A stretch of DNA of 64,000 nt, taken from the NCBI GenBank assembly GCA_037783415.1, contig JAZGTN010000074.1, positions 558,001-622,000 on the forward strand, read 5' to 3'. This document shows positions 26,595 to 41,000 of the stretch, piece after piece. Numbering within the stretch: position 1 is the first letter of the stretch; each line of letters starts with the position of its first letter. Position numbers and translations under genes: made by a program. The stretch is from Leptasterias polaris. Lineage: Eukaryota; Echinodermata; Asteroidea; Forcipulatida; Asteriidae. The notes under the pieces were generated by a model. It did no database searches. It worked only from the letters and a program-made list of their open reading frames with translations, and was not told the origin of the DNA.

Positions 26595-27406
26595 TCATTC
26601 TTTTTCCTGTTTAATCTCAATATCAAGATGGCGAGTGTTTCTCTTTTTCAGCAGTATTGGTTCTGTTTTAATCTTAGAGTTTGGTTCATCATTATCTCTG
26701 TCACTGTACCTGCTGCTACTCTGCTCATTATTGCTCTTACTTCTTCCTCCTTGTCTATCTTTGTCTCTGTCTGTGTGGGTGGACCTCTCCTCATATCCCC
26801 CTCTGTGTCTATCATAGTCTCTTTCATCATCTTGTCTTCTATCATGTCTACTCATGGCTCTGTATCCACCAGGCCTATCATCTCTGTTTCCACCAGGCCT
26901 ATCATCTCTGTATCCACCAGGCCTATCATCTCTGTATCCAACAGGCCTATCATCTCTGTATCCAACAGGCCTATCATCTCTGTATCCAACAGGCCTATCA
27001 TCTCTGTATCCACCAGGCCTATCATCTCTGTATCCACCAGGCCTATCATCTCTGTTTCCACCAGGCCTATCATCTCTGTATCCAACAGGCCTATCATCTC
27101 TGTATCCACCAGGCCTATCATCTCTGTATCCAACAGGCCTATCATCTCTGTATCCACCAGGCCTATCATCTCTGTATCCAACAGGCCTATCATCTCTGTA
27201 TCCACCAGGCCTATCATCTCTGTATCCACCAGGCCTATCATCTCTGTATCTGCCAGCATTTCTTTCTCGCCACATCTCATCACCTCGGTCTGGTTTCTCA
27301 CCTCTACTGTGATGCTGTTGACTGACAATGATTGGCTTCCGGTGGGGCCTATCTGTACCTCCAAAGCGAAGTTGACCAGATTCTTTCCTGCCACCAAATC
27401 CACCTC
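26595..27406 (-). CDS. SNRNP35: SNRNP35 terminal coding exon 4
   Basis: It follows the acceptor TATTGCAG and completes the Gly-rich GGGFGG motif from exon 3. It contains [10 protein letters not shown], an Arg/Asp repeat tract and a charged C-terminal tail, and stops with TGA at 26597-26595. The 24-bp tandem repeat has no stop in several other frames, so overlapping reading frames on both strands here are shadows. Confidence 0.93.
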
Positions 27407-30400
27407 CTGCAATATTCAGTGACAATCAAAGGTTTAACACTTGTACATGTATCAGATACATCATTTTGGGCTGATCATGTATAAACACAAACATTTGAAA
27501 AGTAAACCGGATACACAAACTAATCACACAAAATACTGTACGTGTGTAACTGTAATCATGGTAGTTATTGGCATTCTTTGACTAGAGCTGCAAAATATAC
27601 AAAGCCTGCACTTTCAAACCAAAGACTAAATGCTTTACAAGGCATTGTGTGCTTCAACAGCTGTTAGATATGAAGCCCAGCTTCAATAGACTGTGCAAGT
27701 CTTGCACGTATCGAAAAACAAGAATACAACTTGAACAAAGACTGTGACACTTAATTTCTATGAAATCAAATCTTATTATATTTATACCAAATTCTTGTAA
27801 ATAAAAATACCCACAGCTATTTGTTATAAATACAACTTCAATATTTTTATGTAATTAAAATAGTTTGTTAAAATTAGCATTGACACACAAGGGACAAGGG
27901 CAATTGTTTTTTAGAAACCCTACTTGCCAATCACGCCCAAATTTGTGCGACCATTACATAGATTTGATAACACGAACGTCTGTTGGGCAAAATTCTTAAT
28001 TGTTTGCAAGTAACTGAAAACGGAGGTAAAGTCTTATTCTCAGGTTTTCTGTGTTGATTTGGTAATTTGTTTTTACTTTCTTATATGCCATGGCTAAATT
28101 TTACTTTCCCAACAATATGATATAATTTGTATAGCCATAAACTGCATGAAACTGAACTATTTGAAGAAACAGAATCTCGCACACATAAAACTCTACATAT
28201 GGTTGGGACCAAGTTGGTACCAGGAGTTGGAATACACTTAAGACTTGCACAATCAGTCTATCTGTGTATGTGTAATGTACTGTACATACCTAGTCTTCTA
28301 GGAATCCATTTTGACAAGGTGCGTTCACATTCCCAATCAACCAGTAGATCCCTTCCATCTAGTGCCAAGTGATTGGCCTCAATCTTAGCTCTCAGTGCAT
28401 ACCTGTGCTTACTATACTCAATGAAGGCATACTGTTTGGATATCCCAGTAACTATGTCTCTGACTAAGCGCAAGTTAACGATGTCACCATACTTGGAGAA
28501 AATCTGTTCAAATAGAAGAAAACAGCTAGTAGTAGTATTCATCCTACATTTCTACAAGAATACAATTTTGAGAACTGAAATTTGAGCATCAAAATTTAAT
28601 ACATGTAATAATGTAGTGCACAATGTAAGAAACATGTTTAATTTCTTAAATTCCCAAATTGTGTGTACGGGTACAATGTAAGTTACTGTAGTGGCGAGTC
28701 ATACGTACCCACGCAAGTATGTATACAGTAACAAATTTGGGCTACCAACAATGGTTAAAGTCTGTTGTACTGAAAAAATACATCATTTTGTGAGCATTAT
28801 AGATTAACCAGTTATTGTGTATAAGAGTGTATAAGAGCAAAACTGTTATGGACTAGCAAAAAGTCAGATAGACACAGTTTTTAAAAAACATCCAGGGATG
28901 CCTGCGGCAGACTTGTAAACACACCTGGACAATCCATTGTTTAGCGTGCACAGTGCATGCACTTACTTTGTTACACTTCATTTGCCCCTTTACAGAGACA
29001 AAGGGTACTGAAATTTCATACTCAAGTCTCCTTTTTTCTGGGGGTTATTGTGTAATCTCAAATTCTATCTTTTTGTTGGAAAACGAGGATTACGAGAGAT
29101 TGTTAGGCTGCACATTACATTCAGCATGAATGGTTCATCCTAGCAGCATGCCATGATTTTATCAAACACGACCTACATGTACAACCCACGACCTGTTTGA
29201 AAAAAAGCTAAATTTTATCTAAAGAGGAAAACAAATCCAAGAACAATTTAACCACTTCACAACGGTATTTTTATAAAATTGTCCATGCCCACCTGCGGTA
29301 TTATTTTTCCTGAACTTTTTGGAGCTTTTTAAGTATCGTTTTCCTTTGAAAGTATTGTTGCCACAATGAAACCCTGACTCGACAAAGGACAGACAACAAA
29401 GGTTCTCATAATGAGTTCCATGATTTGTTGTTTTGGTTCTGAGAAAATTGAGTAGGCAGCCACGACTGAAAATCTGCCAGAATCTCAAAATGCTCAGAAT
29501 TACCTCCCAATGAGCCCAAGTATGACAAGCAATAGTGGCAGCCTGTCCATTCTTGTATGCCACATTTGTTTTACAACACGACAAAGGTCTGGAATCAGAG
29601 GTTATTTACACACACAAAAACAGAAAGGGATTTTACAAGGCAAATTGTTCAGAACCTGTTGCGCTCTTTATACGGGTGAAACAAAGCGTATCATGGTTGG
29701 TGCATGCTACACATTGAAAAGTCTTGGTGGATAACCTCAGCCTTCCCCATCTCAGTAAAAAATGGATGAGAATTCAGGCTTAAAAAACGTCTGCTGTAAC
29801 TCTGTCAAAAAAGGTTGGCGGGTAACCACGTCATCAGATGTGAAGTGGTTAAGAGAACATTTATTATCTGTACATGGTTTAGTCATGGTTTTATTGTGAC
29901 AACGATATTCTCAATAATAAAACTAGAGATTCAGTTTTTGTTAATTACAAAAAATGGTGTTCGTGAGTGATGTCATCAAATTCTGATTGAATGAACTGGT
30001 TACAACATTTTACCACATCAATCCAATCTTTGGTTCAGGAGTTAGGATTTTTCCAAATAAAAAAATTCAACTTCCGGTTTGAACCAAAGGCAAGTTCAAA
30101 TGAGGTTACACTTTAAAAAGCTTGTTAAGTTTTAAAAGCCTTATCTGATGACATACATGTGTACAGATAATAAACAACCAATGTGTGGTTCAGGAGTTAT
30201 GATTTTTTCAAATATTAAATTTCATTATCCTGTTTGAACCAGAAGTCAAGGTCAAATGGGGTCACATTCTGTGTATCGTTCTTAAGATGTTACATACTTT
30301 TCCAATTATGTAAAAATCTGTGGTTCAAAAGTTAAGATTTTTTCAAATATTACATTTTAACTTCTAGTTTGAACTGGAAAGCAAGGCCAGATGAGGTCAC

Positions 30401-33400
30401 ACTTTGTAGCGTTGGTGAAGTCTTCGGAGACCTTTCAGATGATGTATGGATTGTAAAAATCCAATGTGTGGTTTAGGAGTTATGAATTTTTCAAATATTG
30501 GATGGATTTTCCTCGCGGGGTGGGCAATTTACGTTGTACATGTAACACAAATGCAAAATGTAATCCTACATGTACATTTACCTATACAGTACAAATACAT
30601 ACATCTACGTGTAAAATAAACACACGTGCAATGTACATACATTACAGGATGTCAACTAAACCGCACGTGCAATGTACGTGTACAGGTTTAGCGTGTCTTA
30701 ATACACTATCATGCATTGTCAATGAGTGGGTCAACACCAGATGTGAAGGTCAAAATGTTGTTATATCCTTGCAAAAGTTTGAGCAGGTTCAACATTCTAC
30801 ATCCTGATACAAAAACTATGCTAAAATGATAAGTAGTATTTAAGATTTGAATAAAATAGATATTTCGAAATTTCCAATTTCCAATTGGAACCGGAAGTCA
30901 AGGTCAAATGGGGTCATGCTGTGTAATTTGATACCTGATTACGTCATCATGACATCATCAAGTTTGTGTCGTCTTGATACTAAGGTTCAATTATCTGATG
31001 AGTTTCATTGTTCAATTCAATCTCAATCTTGAGCTATTCCGTAGATATGCGCGAAAGTTGATTTTTTGAAGGAAAAAACTAAGGTAAGCCTAGGGTAACG
31101 ACCCGGAAGAAAAGGTCAAACGATTTTGGCGTTAACTTTTCAAATGTTGCCCCAGTCTTGATCTTTCAGATGCCCAACTATGAACATCATAGCTTTTAAA
31201 TTCAATAAGCAAATGGTAATTTTTCAACTTTAAAAACCTTGTAATTCAACACCTGATGACGTCATGAAAACTGTGCCATCTTCATATTGAGGTTCAATTG
31301 TCTCAGAGCTCGAATTTGGGGAGAAAATCCACAAGACTACAGGGCTTGTACATGTAGCTCAAAATCTTTACTGGACCAGATTCAAAATGTGAAAATAAAA
31401 AATTGCTGAAACAGTTTGACATGCATTTGATTGCTTTTATATGAACCAGAACTGAGACAAGTAAGAGAAGAGTATACTTGATTACTCATAGAATTGAAAG
31501 ATAGTTTATCAGACCCAAAGTCAACACTTGATTTGCTTCTGGTATTCAATTGAAAAACACAAGACCATCGGACTTGTTAGGTCATAAGTTTACTGGCCCA
31601 ACACTAAAATTACTGGCCTCGGGCCTGTGGTCCAGTGTAAAATTCGAGCCCTGTGTCTGATGAGTATCAAGGTTCAATTCAGTTTCAATCTTGAGTTATG
31701 CTGCTGAGAAGACTTCCGTGGAAGAAAACAAATATTAATAATAATAACTGGATTTATATGGCGCTAAATTACCAAAGGATGCAAGGCGCTTAAGGAGAAA
31801 AGAAAGACCAAAGTAATGGGGACAACCAGCTACAAATTGGAGAACAGGTGAGTTTTGAGACCCTTTTGAAGGACAAAACAGTCTTTGCGTTTTTAATGGG
31901 GACAGGAAGACCGTTCTATAGGCGGGAGGCAGCAGTGGAAAAAGCTCTCTCACCAGCTAGTTTGCGTGACTTGTTCACCACAAGGGAGATAGCATCACAG
32001 CTTTGAAGGGAGTATGGGGCAGTCATGGATTTCAAAGAGTGAAGAGAGATAATCTGGAGCACTGTGAGTGAACGATTTGTAGGTATGGACCAGTGTGCGG
32101 AACTCAATACGTTGGGCTATAGGGAGCCAGTGTAGTTGTCATAAAGTGGTCAGGTGTGGGAGTGTTTTGGCATCTGGAAGATGTTTTGAAGTCGTTGGAG
32201 ACGAGAAATGTCTTTCATAGAGACGCCTTTTAACAAACAACAGCCGTAGTCCAGCTTGGACAGGATCAGGGCACGGACTGCATTGCGGCACGCATCAAAG
32301 TCAAGAAATCTTCTGATCCGACTGAGGTTACGGATATGCCAGTTGAGAGAGCGACAGAGCTGTGTGATGTGATCAGACATATTCATGTCAGCGTTGAAGA
32401 CAACACGGCAGCCAAATGGAGGGAGAGGGGCAAATAACAAGATTGTCGATATTGAAAGTGAGGTGTTGAAGACGTTTTAAGTGAGAGGGGGCAAGCTTTT
32501 AGCCAGGATTTGAAAATAGGGTGTCCAAATTTGACTGGATTGAAAAACAGGGTGTCCAAATTTTTGGGGTAAATTTTCAGCAAGCATGTACCACAGAACT
32601 ATTATTGCATTTACTGTGTACTCAACGTATGCTTTGGGTCTGGGCCGGCTAAAGGGTTAAACAAAAATGAAATCAGCACCGTACAGCCCTAAGAATAGTA
32701 GTATTTCGCGCTGTGTTATTATTATTTTTAAAGTTTGGGCGGGGTCACGACTTTTTCATATTGATTTCCCCCGTACTAGAGTTGCGGTATTCTACACATA
32801 GCCCGCGAATTATTTACGAACAGAACAATCATTAACATTTCAATGTACATCATATGTAATACCACTACGAAGGATAGTTTGACAGTGAGCATGTAAGAAG
32901 TACATGTACTGTGTAATACGTTATGCAGTGAGCATTCTTTATTAAACCTGCATTACCCATACTCATGGTAGGAGGTTCACACATACAAGCAGACACGCAC
33001 GTTTTGACTCATATACTGCGCATGTGCGATGTTCTGCATACATTAATATGCACTGAAAGGTTGTGGCAGCCAGAAAAGAGCGGGAATGACGTGCCTAGAC
33101 TTGGTTTCAAGTCTGTGCTTTGGTTTTTAGTCTACCTGATAGCCAATACATTATTGCCTGAAATAGCGCCCTCTTGTGGATTAACCTCCCTCTTTAACCT
33201 CGAGTTAGAGCGCGTGATAGCCAATCTGCAGGGGGATTTTGTGTGGCTGATGCAGAGAAATAACTGTTATCTCAGACTTGAAATCAAGTCTACAACACGT
33301 GTGTCTCTCGAGCGCTGCCGATCTATCACACAACCCTGGTAGGTACACGACATGTACATACATACACAACGCTTTTTACGTCGACATACATGTACATGTA

Positions 33401-34999
33401 TTTTGTAAACTTTTATACTGCGTGGCGTTTCACCGCTATAGTTTCTAAAGCCTTTGCGGTTCAAGCCTTCCCACTCGGAGGCACTGTCTGATGTTAAATT
33501 TGATCCCTTTGTCGGTAAACAATGAATGGGCGATCAGTATATTTAAGATAAATTGGTTGTATCTTGCATAAAGTTACCTTCACTGCAGCTGGCAGGTAGT
33601 AATAGTTTTGGATTTGCGTTCGTTTCGCTTACAATTTGAGGTATTTGGATGTAATTTTTTTTATTATGTACAAAAAACAGGGCGTCTTCAAGGGCGTCCG
33701 ACAGTTTTTCGGGGCGTCCAAAAATAAAATAGGGCGTCCAAAAGACGCCCGGATGCATCGCTGGCTAATAGCTTGAGAGGGGGAAGATGCAATAAAGAAC
33801 TCTGTCTTATCTGGAATCATCTTGAGTTTATTTATAGCGACCAACCAGGATTGAAGCTCTTTAACGCACTGGGACAGTCTGAACAAGGCACAGGCTACAT
33901 CTCCCGGCTTGGTGGCGTCGAAAGTTAAGAATATCTGAACATCATTGGCATAAATGTGGAACTGAAGAGAATGACGACGGATAATTTGACCAATGAAGTA
34001 GTAGGTGAAGACCTGTGGACCAATGATGGATCCTTGGGGGACACCGTGTTTGAGTTGTGCTTCAGTTGAGAGAGCTCCTTTGACACGCACCCGACTAACT
34101 CTGTCACTCAGGTACGACTGGAACCAGTGATGGACAGCTCTGTCAAGACCAAACACATTTTTGAGACAATGCAGCAGGATACCGTGGTCTACTGTGTCGA
34201 ATGCAGAAGACAAGTCGATCATGACGAGGAAGACACCCTGTTGTCTATCGATGGCTCTAAGGATTGTAACTTGGACCACAAGAGCAGTTTCTGTGCTGTG
34301 GGAGGAGTTCAGACTGCAAAGGTTCAGATAAGCTGTTAGAGTGGACAAAGGAAGTGACCTGTTTGGAAACCACTTTTTCTATGAGTTTTCCGAGAAAGGG
34401 TAGGTTAGAGACAGGGCAGTAGTTAGTAAGTTGCTGGTTGTCAAGGGATGGTTTTTTTGAGAACAGTGATTATCCTAGCTTGGCGGAGCTCCGTTGGGAA
34501 CACACCTGAGGAAAGTGAGCAATTAACAATGCGACTTACTATCTTGATCAGAGCCGGTAGGTGCTTTTTGATTAACCATGTGGGCATGGGGTCTAGGTCA
34601 CAAGACTTGGATGGGCAGTGAAAAACAAGTTTGGTTAATTCATCAACAGTGACAGGGTCAAAGAAAGAAATAGTACAATGCAAAAGATTATTAAAACCAA
34701 AATCAGTGGAAGAAGAAAATGGAGAAGAAAGAAAAAAACAGAACAAAAACAAGAGGCATTTGTGTTTGTATTTAAATATTCAAAAATTCTCAAAAATCTT
34801 CCAGCGGCCATGGGTCAGCCTTGTATAATTTTTTAATTCGGACGTTTGGTTGTTAAAAAACAATAGGCCTGATAAACATTCCAATCAAAATCAGAACCTG
34901 CACCAGAACCAGCACCAGAACCGGCACCAGAACCAGAACCAGAAGCAGTCTCTGTCCAGCACCAGCACCAGAACCAGAACAGCACCAGAAACGGCACCT

Positions 35000-35036
<37 letters not shown>

Positions 35037-38000
35037 CACCAGAACTGGCACCAGAACCAGAAACAGAAGCAGTCTCTGTCCAGCACCAGCACCAGAACCA
35101 GCACCAGAACCAGCACCGGAACCGGCACCGGAACCGGCACCAGAACCGGAACCGGCACCAGAACCGGCACCGGCACCAGAACCGGCACCGGCACCAGAAC
35201 CGGCACCAGAACCGGCACCAGAACCGGCACCAGAACCAGAACCAGAACCAGAACCGGCACCAGAACCAGCACCAGAACCAGCACCAGCACCAGCACCAGC
35301 ACCAGCACCAGCACCAGCACCAGCACCAGCACCAGCACCAGCACCAGCACCAGCACCAGCACCAGCACCAGCACCAGCACCAGCACCAGCACCAGCACCA
35401 GCACCAGCACCAGAACCAGAACCTTCCTGTCTCGGACTCTGCATCTGTGCACAGAGCAGAGGCAGAGTCCTACTAGTATAGGGGCTATGTAACAAATTAA
35501 ATGAGAACTCTTTTCCTATGAAAAAATCCTTCAATTAGTACTTTCTGAAATATCCTTAGCATGGGGGGGGGGTGCTTATTAAGGCTTGGCTCATCAAACC
35601 AAACAATGCTACTAAAATACTGATGGAGCTACAAACCCTGCACAGAATAAATGGCATACATGTAGCTTGATTAACCCATGGCATACATGTAGCTTGATTA
35701 ACCCATGGCATACATGTAGCTTGATTAACCCATGGCATACATGTAGCTTGATTAACCCATGGCATACATGTAGCTTGATTAACCCATGGCATACATGTAG
35801 ATTGATTAACCCATGGCATACATGTAGCTTGATTAACCCATGGCATACATGTAGCTTGATTAACCCATGGCAATTGCAGGGTTCTGCCCACGGTGGTCGG
35901 TGCCGGAAAACCCGACCGGCACTCATGATTCCCCGACCGGCACTCACAGAATTTTTTCTTTTTCCGACCACCACACATTTCCCCTTTTTTTTGCCCATTT
36001 CCTTCAAAATATTTTGAACGTGTAAAACAAATTATTTACCAGTAAACAGTTTTATCCAAAGTTTCGAGTAGCCTACTTCTTTGGTTTGAGTCTATTTTAA
36101 TGATCCAGGATCGAGCATTCCTCCCGCCTGTACGATGTACAATATATCCATGCACGAAACCCGCATTGATTTTGCAATGGTTTCCAGTCACACTGATTAT
36201 AGCTTTACGCTTGGAATAACATGATACCAGTTTCATCATGTTGCGAACCCTATTCTACAGCGTTTAATACAACGAAAATGAACTGCAGAGTAAGCACCAT
36301 GCTATAGATGCTGTAAATTGTTTTCCCATGGCGGTAAAGGCGTGCGCGCACTGAGGGCCTACATTCAAGGCACAGCTGCAGGGCGCACGTGTGTAACCAC
36401 TCCGTGCACGATCGAAAGGAAATTGACTTGACTGTACTACATGTAGGAAAAAAAAAAATTCCAGCACTAAACAAATCCTGGGGAGAACCCTGCAATTGCT
36501 ATGATTGATTGTTCCCTCTCTTCATTGAGCTTCTCTGTATCACAAAAAAAACCTAATATTCCCTTTAAGGCCTGCACAAATACCAGTAGCAGCAGCAACT
36601 AAATGTTCTTGTGGGTAAGGAATATACTTCATTCAGGCTGTACCATAATAATGTAGTACAATGGGTGAACAACAAACCTTATTGAGTTGGTCTTCAGATG
36701 TCACCGTATCTAACCTCCCAATGAATAGTGTACACTCTGGATCACCTTGTACTTTCTTATTGGGCTTGTAGAGAGCCTGTACAAACAAAGTGACACAATT
36801 ATGTGCATGTTTAGTACAATGGTAAATGTAGAACTAAAACCAGGGCCCTACATGTATGTGTAGTGTTAAGGACTGTCTTGTATTTATTCGGACACCAAGG
36901 TTACTACATTTGATACTGTAGTAAGTGTGCATTCATAGATGCCCTGTTTTCTTAAGTGGGGCTCAACATGTACGGCGATCTAAATATTCTAGTAATTACC
37001 TTTTTATGGTCGAGTAGACATTGTAGATGCCGGTTAAAGGGACACACCGGTTAAATGTTTACGTAATATAGTGATGTAGAATCATTGACAATTATTTCTA
37101 GATGGTTTTTATATTTTTTAAATACGAAAATATCACGTAATTAACGAGAAATAACAAAACAAAAACAAGGTCAGCGTATACGCTTTACCAGCTGTTGCAA
37201 GTGTCAAATTTACGGGATATTGCTGCGCAATGTTGCAAGTAGACTGGTGCTCTGTTTATGTAAATGTTTTACTATGGCAATTGGCATGAGGATCCAGTCT
37301 ACGTTATCTATACAGCTCATAAAGTGTGTATAAACAACCGACACATGCCTCTAATACATGTACACGCGTCAGTCCAATCTACGTTCCTTCGACATCCAAA
37401 GATTGCCCCCAAAAAACATTGCCCTTCAAACAACAAGAAAAAGTACAAATCCAAAAGGTGACTAATAGACGTTCTACAACAAGTACATGTACATTGTACC
37501 ACACTAGGCCTACTACTTTTGCATTGCCAAAAGTAGTTGGAATGCGATCGTAACCCTCCATCCATCCGACAGTCGTTGCGACGACCAGGTTTTACTTTTG
37601 GTACTGGGAGCACCTAAAGGGACAGGTGAGTTTTTTCTTTAAAGATTAAAACAAAAAGGAAAATATATTAGTTGGTGGTCTGGCTCCCTACCCCTCCACA
37701 GCTAATTCTTGGCTTGGGGGTTTCTGTCGCGCTAGCCCCACTGAGCCACTCCGCCCGCCAGCTACAAGATTGCCCCTGTGTTACGTGTAGCTAGTCCCCA
37801 TGCGCACTGTAAAATATGCTTCCGTTGCTCGGACTCTCTGAAATAAAATCTTACATTCGATTTTTTCAAATTATTTACAACTTGTATCCATAATTTGAAT
37901 ACGTATTTTCTGTTGTCTAAAAATGTGGTTCGGATAACCCTTGTGACCTTCGTTTTTTGAAAAAATGCTCAAAAATTGATGGTTTCTCTTATGAACCGTT

Positions 38001-41000
38001 CTTCTCCATTTCAACGGGGCCGGTGTGTCCCTTTAATGACTATTTTACACTTCAAACTTGTATATCATAGATATTAAAAAGGTTAGTTTGTCCAGCAGTA
38101 TGGAATGTAAGGCATCCAGGGTGTTAATTCTTAAAGACCTGTATCCTCACTTGGTGTGGGCCTTTCCTTTAATAACATGCATCAAATATCATTAGTATTA
38201 GAGCAATCATGGCAAAAGTTCACTGCTTTCCCAGTTTTAAAGGGAACATATTATACGTTTGGTAATTACTCTTAAAAGTCAATGGCAATAAAAACTTACC
38301 TGGTAAAATGTACAGCAGCTTTTGATAGCATAAAGCATTTTGAGAAACGTTTCACTTTAAAGTGATGTCATTGAGAAAAATATATCAGTTTTTATCCACC
38401 AAAATTTGATTCTGAAAAATGTTTCTGTCAGAATCGCTTCTAAATTGTGTATTCCACTGACGGATTATTCTACCTGCGTGGACAAAACCGCTCCAGATTT
38501 TCGGTGTTATCTGAAAACACTACCACCTTTTAATATGAAATTTTCACACGATAGTTTTATTGCATATGTCTACATTTGTATAGGATTAATATAATCGAAC
38601 GGTTCCAAAAACCATAGGTACATGTACATGTATACTTTGCCTTTAAGTCCCAAACTGCTTAATGTATGATAAGAACATGCATATCGTCGCAGGTTTCACG
38701 AAGTGGCGTTTTACTAAAAAAGTCATAATTTTCATGAAAATTAATTTAGTCACTATTTGGACGGCAAATACATTTTTGTCTTTCGTTATACAAAATCTTA
38801 ATCCTCAAATATGAATAGTTTTGCAAATAAAGTAAACAACTTTTTATAAAGTCTAAATAAACTAACGTTTTTCGTTTTCATGAAGTGACACTTTGCATAT
38901 GGGTAATCCGGCATATGGGTACGAGTGCTTACAGTACAAGGCAAGACGACCCTCTGACACTTTTAGTTTTCACGAAGTGACAGTTTGCATACAGGCAACT
39001 TCCTCAATGCGCGCTGTGTGTTTATTAGTTTTCACAAAGTGTCCCCTCTGTTTTTTGAACAATTACTCATTAAATATGAATTCATTTTTAAAAAGTAAGT
39101 AATTGGCTAGAACATTTAGGGTATCAACTTTCATACACTAGCTTTGGGGGAAATTCTCCGTCATACAAATCCGTCCAAGAACAATATGAAAAGATCACCA
39201 ACTTCAAATGCGATTATTTCTAAACCAAGTTTCACCTATGTGGGGTCGGTCGCGTCAGTTCGTGAAACCTGCGACGATATGTCCCCAAGATGTCACTACT
39301 GGCCCGGACAGACAACAATTTACAAACTTTGACACACAATACAAATACTGACACATGCGACAAAGTCATCTTGCGTCTTTGCATCAAAGCCTGTGAAGTG
39401 GTTTGACAACCTTTTTGTGGAAAAGTTTAGTTGATACAAGAACAAGTTCACATAATAAAAACACGGTGTGCTATTTGAGGAATTTAGAGGAATTCCCAGA
39501 AAATTGAAATGTAATACATGTACAGTACTGCCAACAATTATTTGGCACATGGACATGATGAAGACACGATGAACGTGTCCGTGTTTTTATAGTGTTTTAT
39601 GCACCGATGATCGTGTTTTAGAAAACACCATACCATGATCAGTATTAAAAAACCACGACATGGTATCAAGATCGTGTTTAATTTTAACACAACATGGTTG
39701 AGACTGCCTGTCAGTGTTTTGTACAAACCACGAAAAAACCACGAAAAGGGACACCTGGTAATCGGCTTATCTTTCATTGTTGTTATGGTTAAATACTTGT
39801 GGTCGTAAAATACCTGCAGTGGGCTGTACATGTACAAACAATTAAGTCAATGAACTCATTCCATATTAACTCCTCGCTCCGAACGAAAATAATATTTCGC
39901 GATCCATACCGTTTCTTGGTCCTAGGTCTCACTGCATGAAAGGCTGAACCAAATACATGTAACAGAGACTTTTTTTGTTCCTTCCTACTCAGAAACATGT
40001 GTTGTAGCATCGTACAACGAAAAAAATTATTATTTTTGTCATATATAAATTAGAATGGAGAAATGTGACCAACCATTGGAGAAAAATTGGCAACTTAACA
40101 GTGCTTCACAGCGGTCAGCATTTTGGGGAAAACAACGCACTTTGCTGGGAATGTGTCAAAAAGAAATTGGCTTGAGTAGGCCTACATGCAGCGTTGTAGC
40201 CACGCCGGTCGGCGCCGGTCGGGTGTAACCGGCATTTGCTATTGCCGACCGCCACACAGACTAGATGAACATCCTACCGACCGGCACAAAATGCAACAAA
40301 GTTACAATAAAATGAACTACCTCTTTTACACAGTCGATCGCTTGTTCAGTTTGAACGGTAAACTTGTTTTTCCCCAGTTGTCAATGATTAAATAAAACAT
40401 ATTTTCAACCCAAAGGAAGCCGACAGTTGGCTGTCCTTTTCTTTAATGTTAGCCCTAGACAGCTGGACACTATCCAGACATGTCAGGGAGAATGATTGAC
40501 CCTCCAATTGAGACCCAATTACTCTTATCTATAATCCTCTGCAGTTTGTTACACAATTGTTTTAGTTTGCAATACTCTTGCTTCACTCAAAAGACAAGCT
40601 GCGTGCATGGTATCTTTGTAGCTAATCCTCTACAGTTGTTATACAATTGTTTTACTTTGTAATACTCTTGCTTTACTCCAAAGTGAGCTGCGTGCGCGGT
40701 GTCTGTGTGGTGTTGTGACCTGGTTTTGTCACTCTTCGGAGTGGGTTTCGTGTTCTTTTAAACCTGGAAAGTGTGTTGACATCTGCTGGCTTTTAGATTT
40801 AATGTTTGTTTTTGAATAAGATATGATTTATTAACATTTTATTCATGCAAATTGTTCCATCGGGTTTACCACCCATGGGGAAACCCCTGGCCAATTTTCA
40901 AAATAGTATTTTTTTGTAAATTGCTTTTTTCAGAGTACAGCTAATAGTTTATTTATAGCCTTCAGGCCTTTGTTAAAATAACATGTTTGGCCTTTGTGCT

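Larger units (their letters stand above)
31736..34830 (-). mobile_element. Decayed CR1/L2-type LINE, split by a nested DNA transposon
   Basis: It reads on the minus strand from about 34830 to an AAT-repeat tail at 31736, after a CTTAAGCGCCTTGCATCC 3' region typical of CR1/L2 elements. Reverse-transcriptase pieces lie in order: a [13 protein letters not shown] region (34752-34441), the catalytic palm (34348-33784) and the [21 protein letters not shown] region (32440-32150). Frameshifts separate the pieces, and 32492-33774 is a later insertion. It is in sense orientation within SNRNP35 intron 2. Confidence 0.85.

Noticed and set aside
26628..27422. Long plus-strand frames opposite SNRNP35 exon 4
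   Set aside because: They are mirror images of the 24-bp coding repeat; the minus-strand frame matches the U11/U12-35K family on both sides of the repeat.
29219..29584. Intact piggyBac transposase gene
   Set aside because: Only a 121-codon fragment with weak resemblance; the catalytic residues were not found.
32965..33342. 125-codon frame inside the nested DNA transposon
   Set aside because: No similarity to a transposase was seen; the length is within chance for this composition.
34833..35534. Gly-Ala, Val-Leu and His-Gln repeat frames on both strands
   Set aside because: Translations of a hexanucleotide microsatellite.
35556..36017. Repeat frames MPWVNQATC and INPWHTCSL
   Set aside because: Translations of the 8-copy 27-bp minisatellite, open on both strands because 27 is a multiple of 3.
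37680..37770. Minus-strand tRNA gene with GTGGCTCAGTGGGGC
   Set aside because: Only an A-box-like segment; no B box or closing stems follow.
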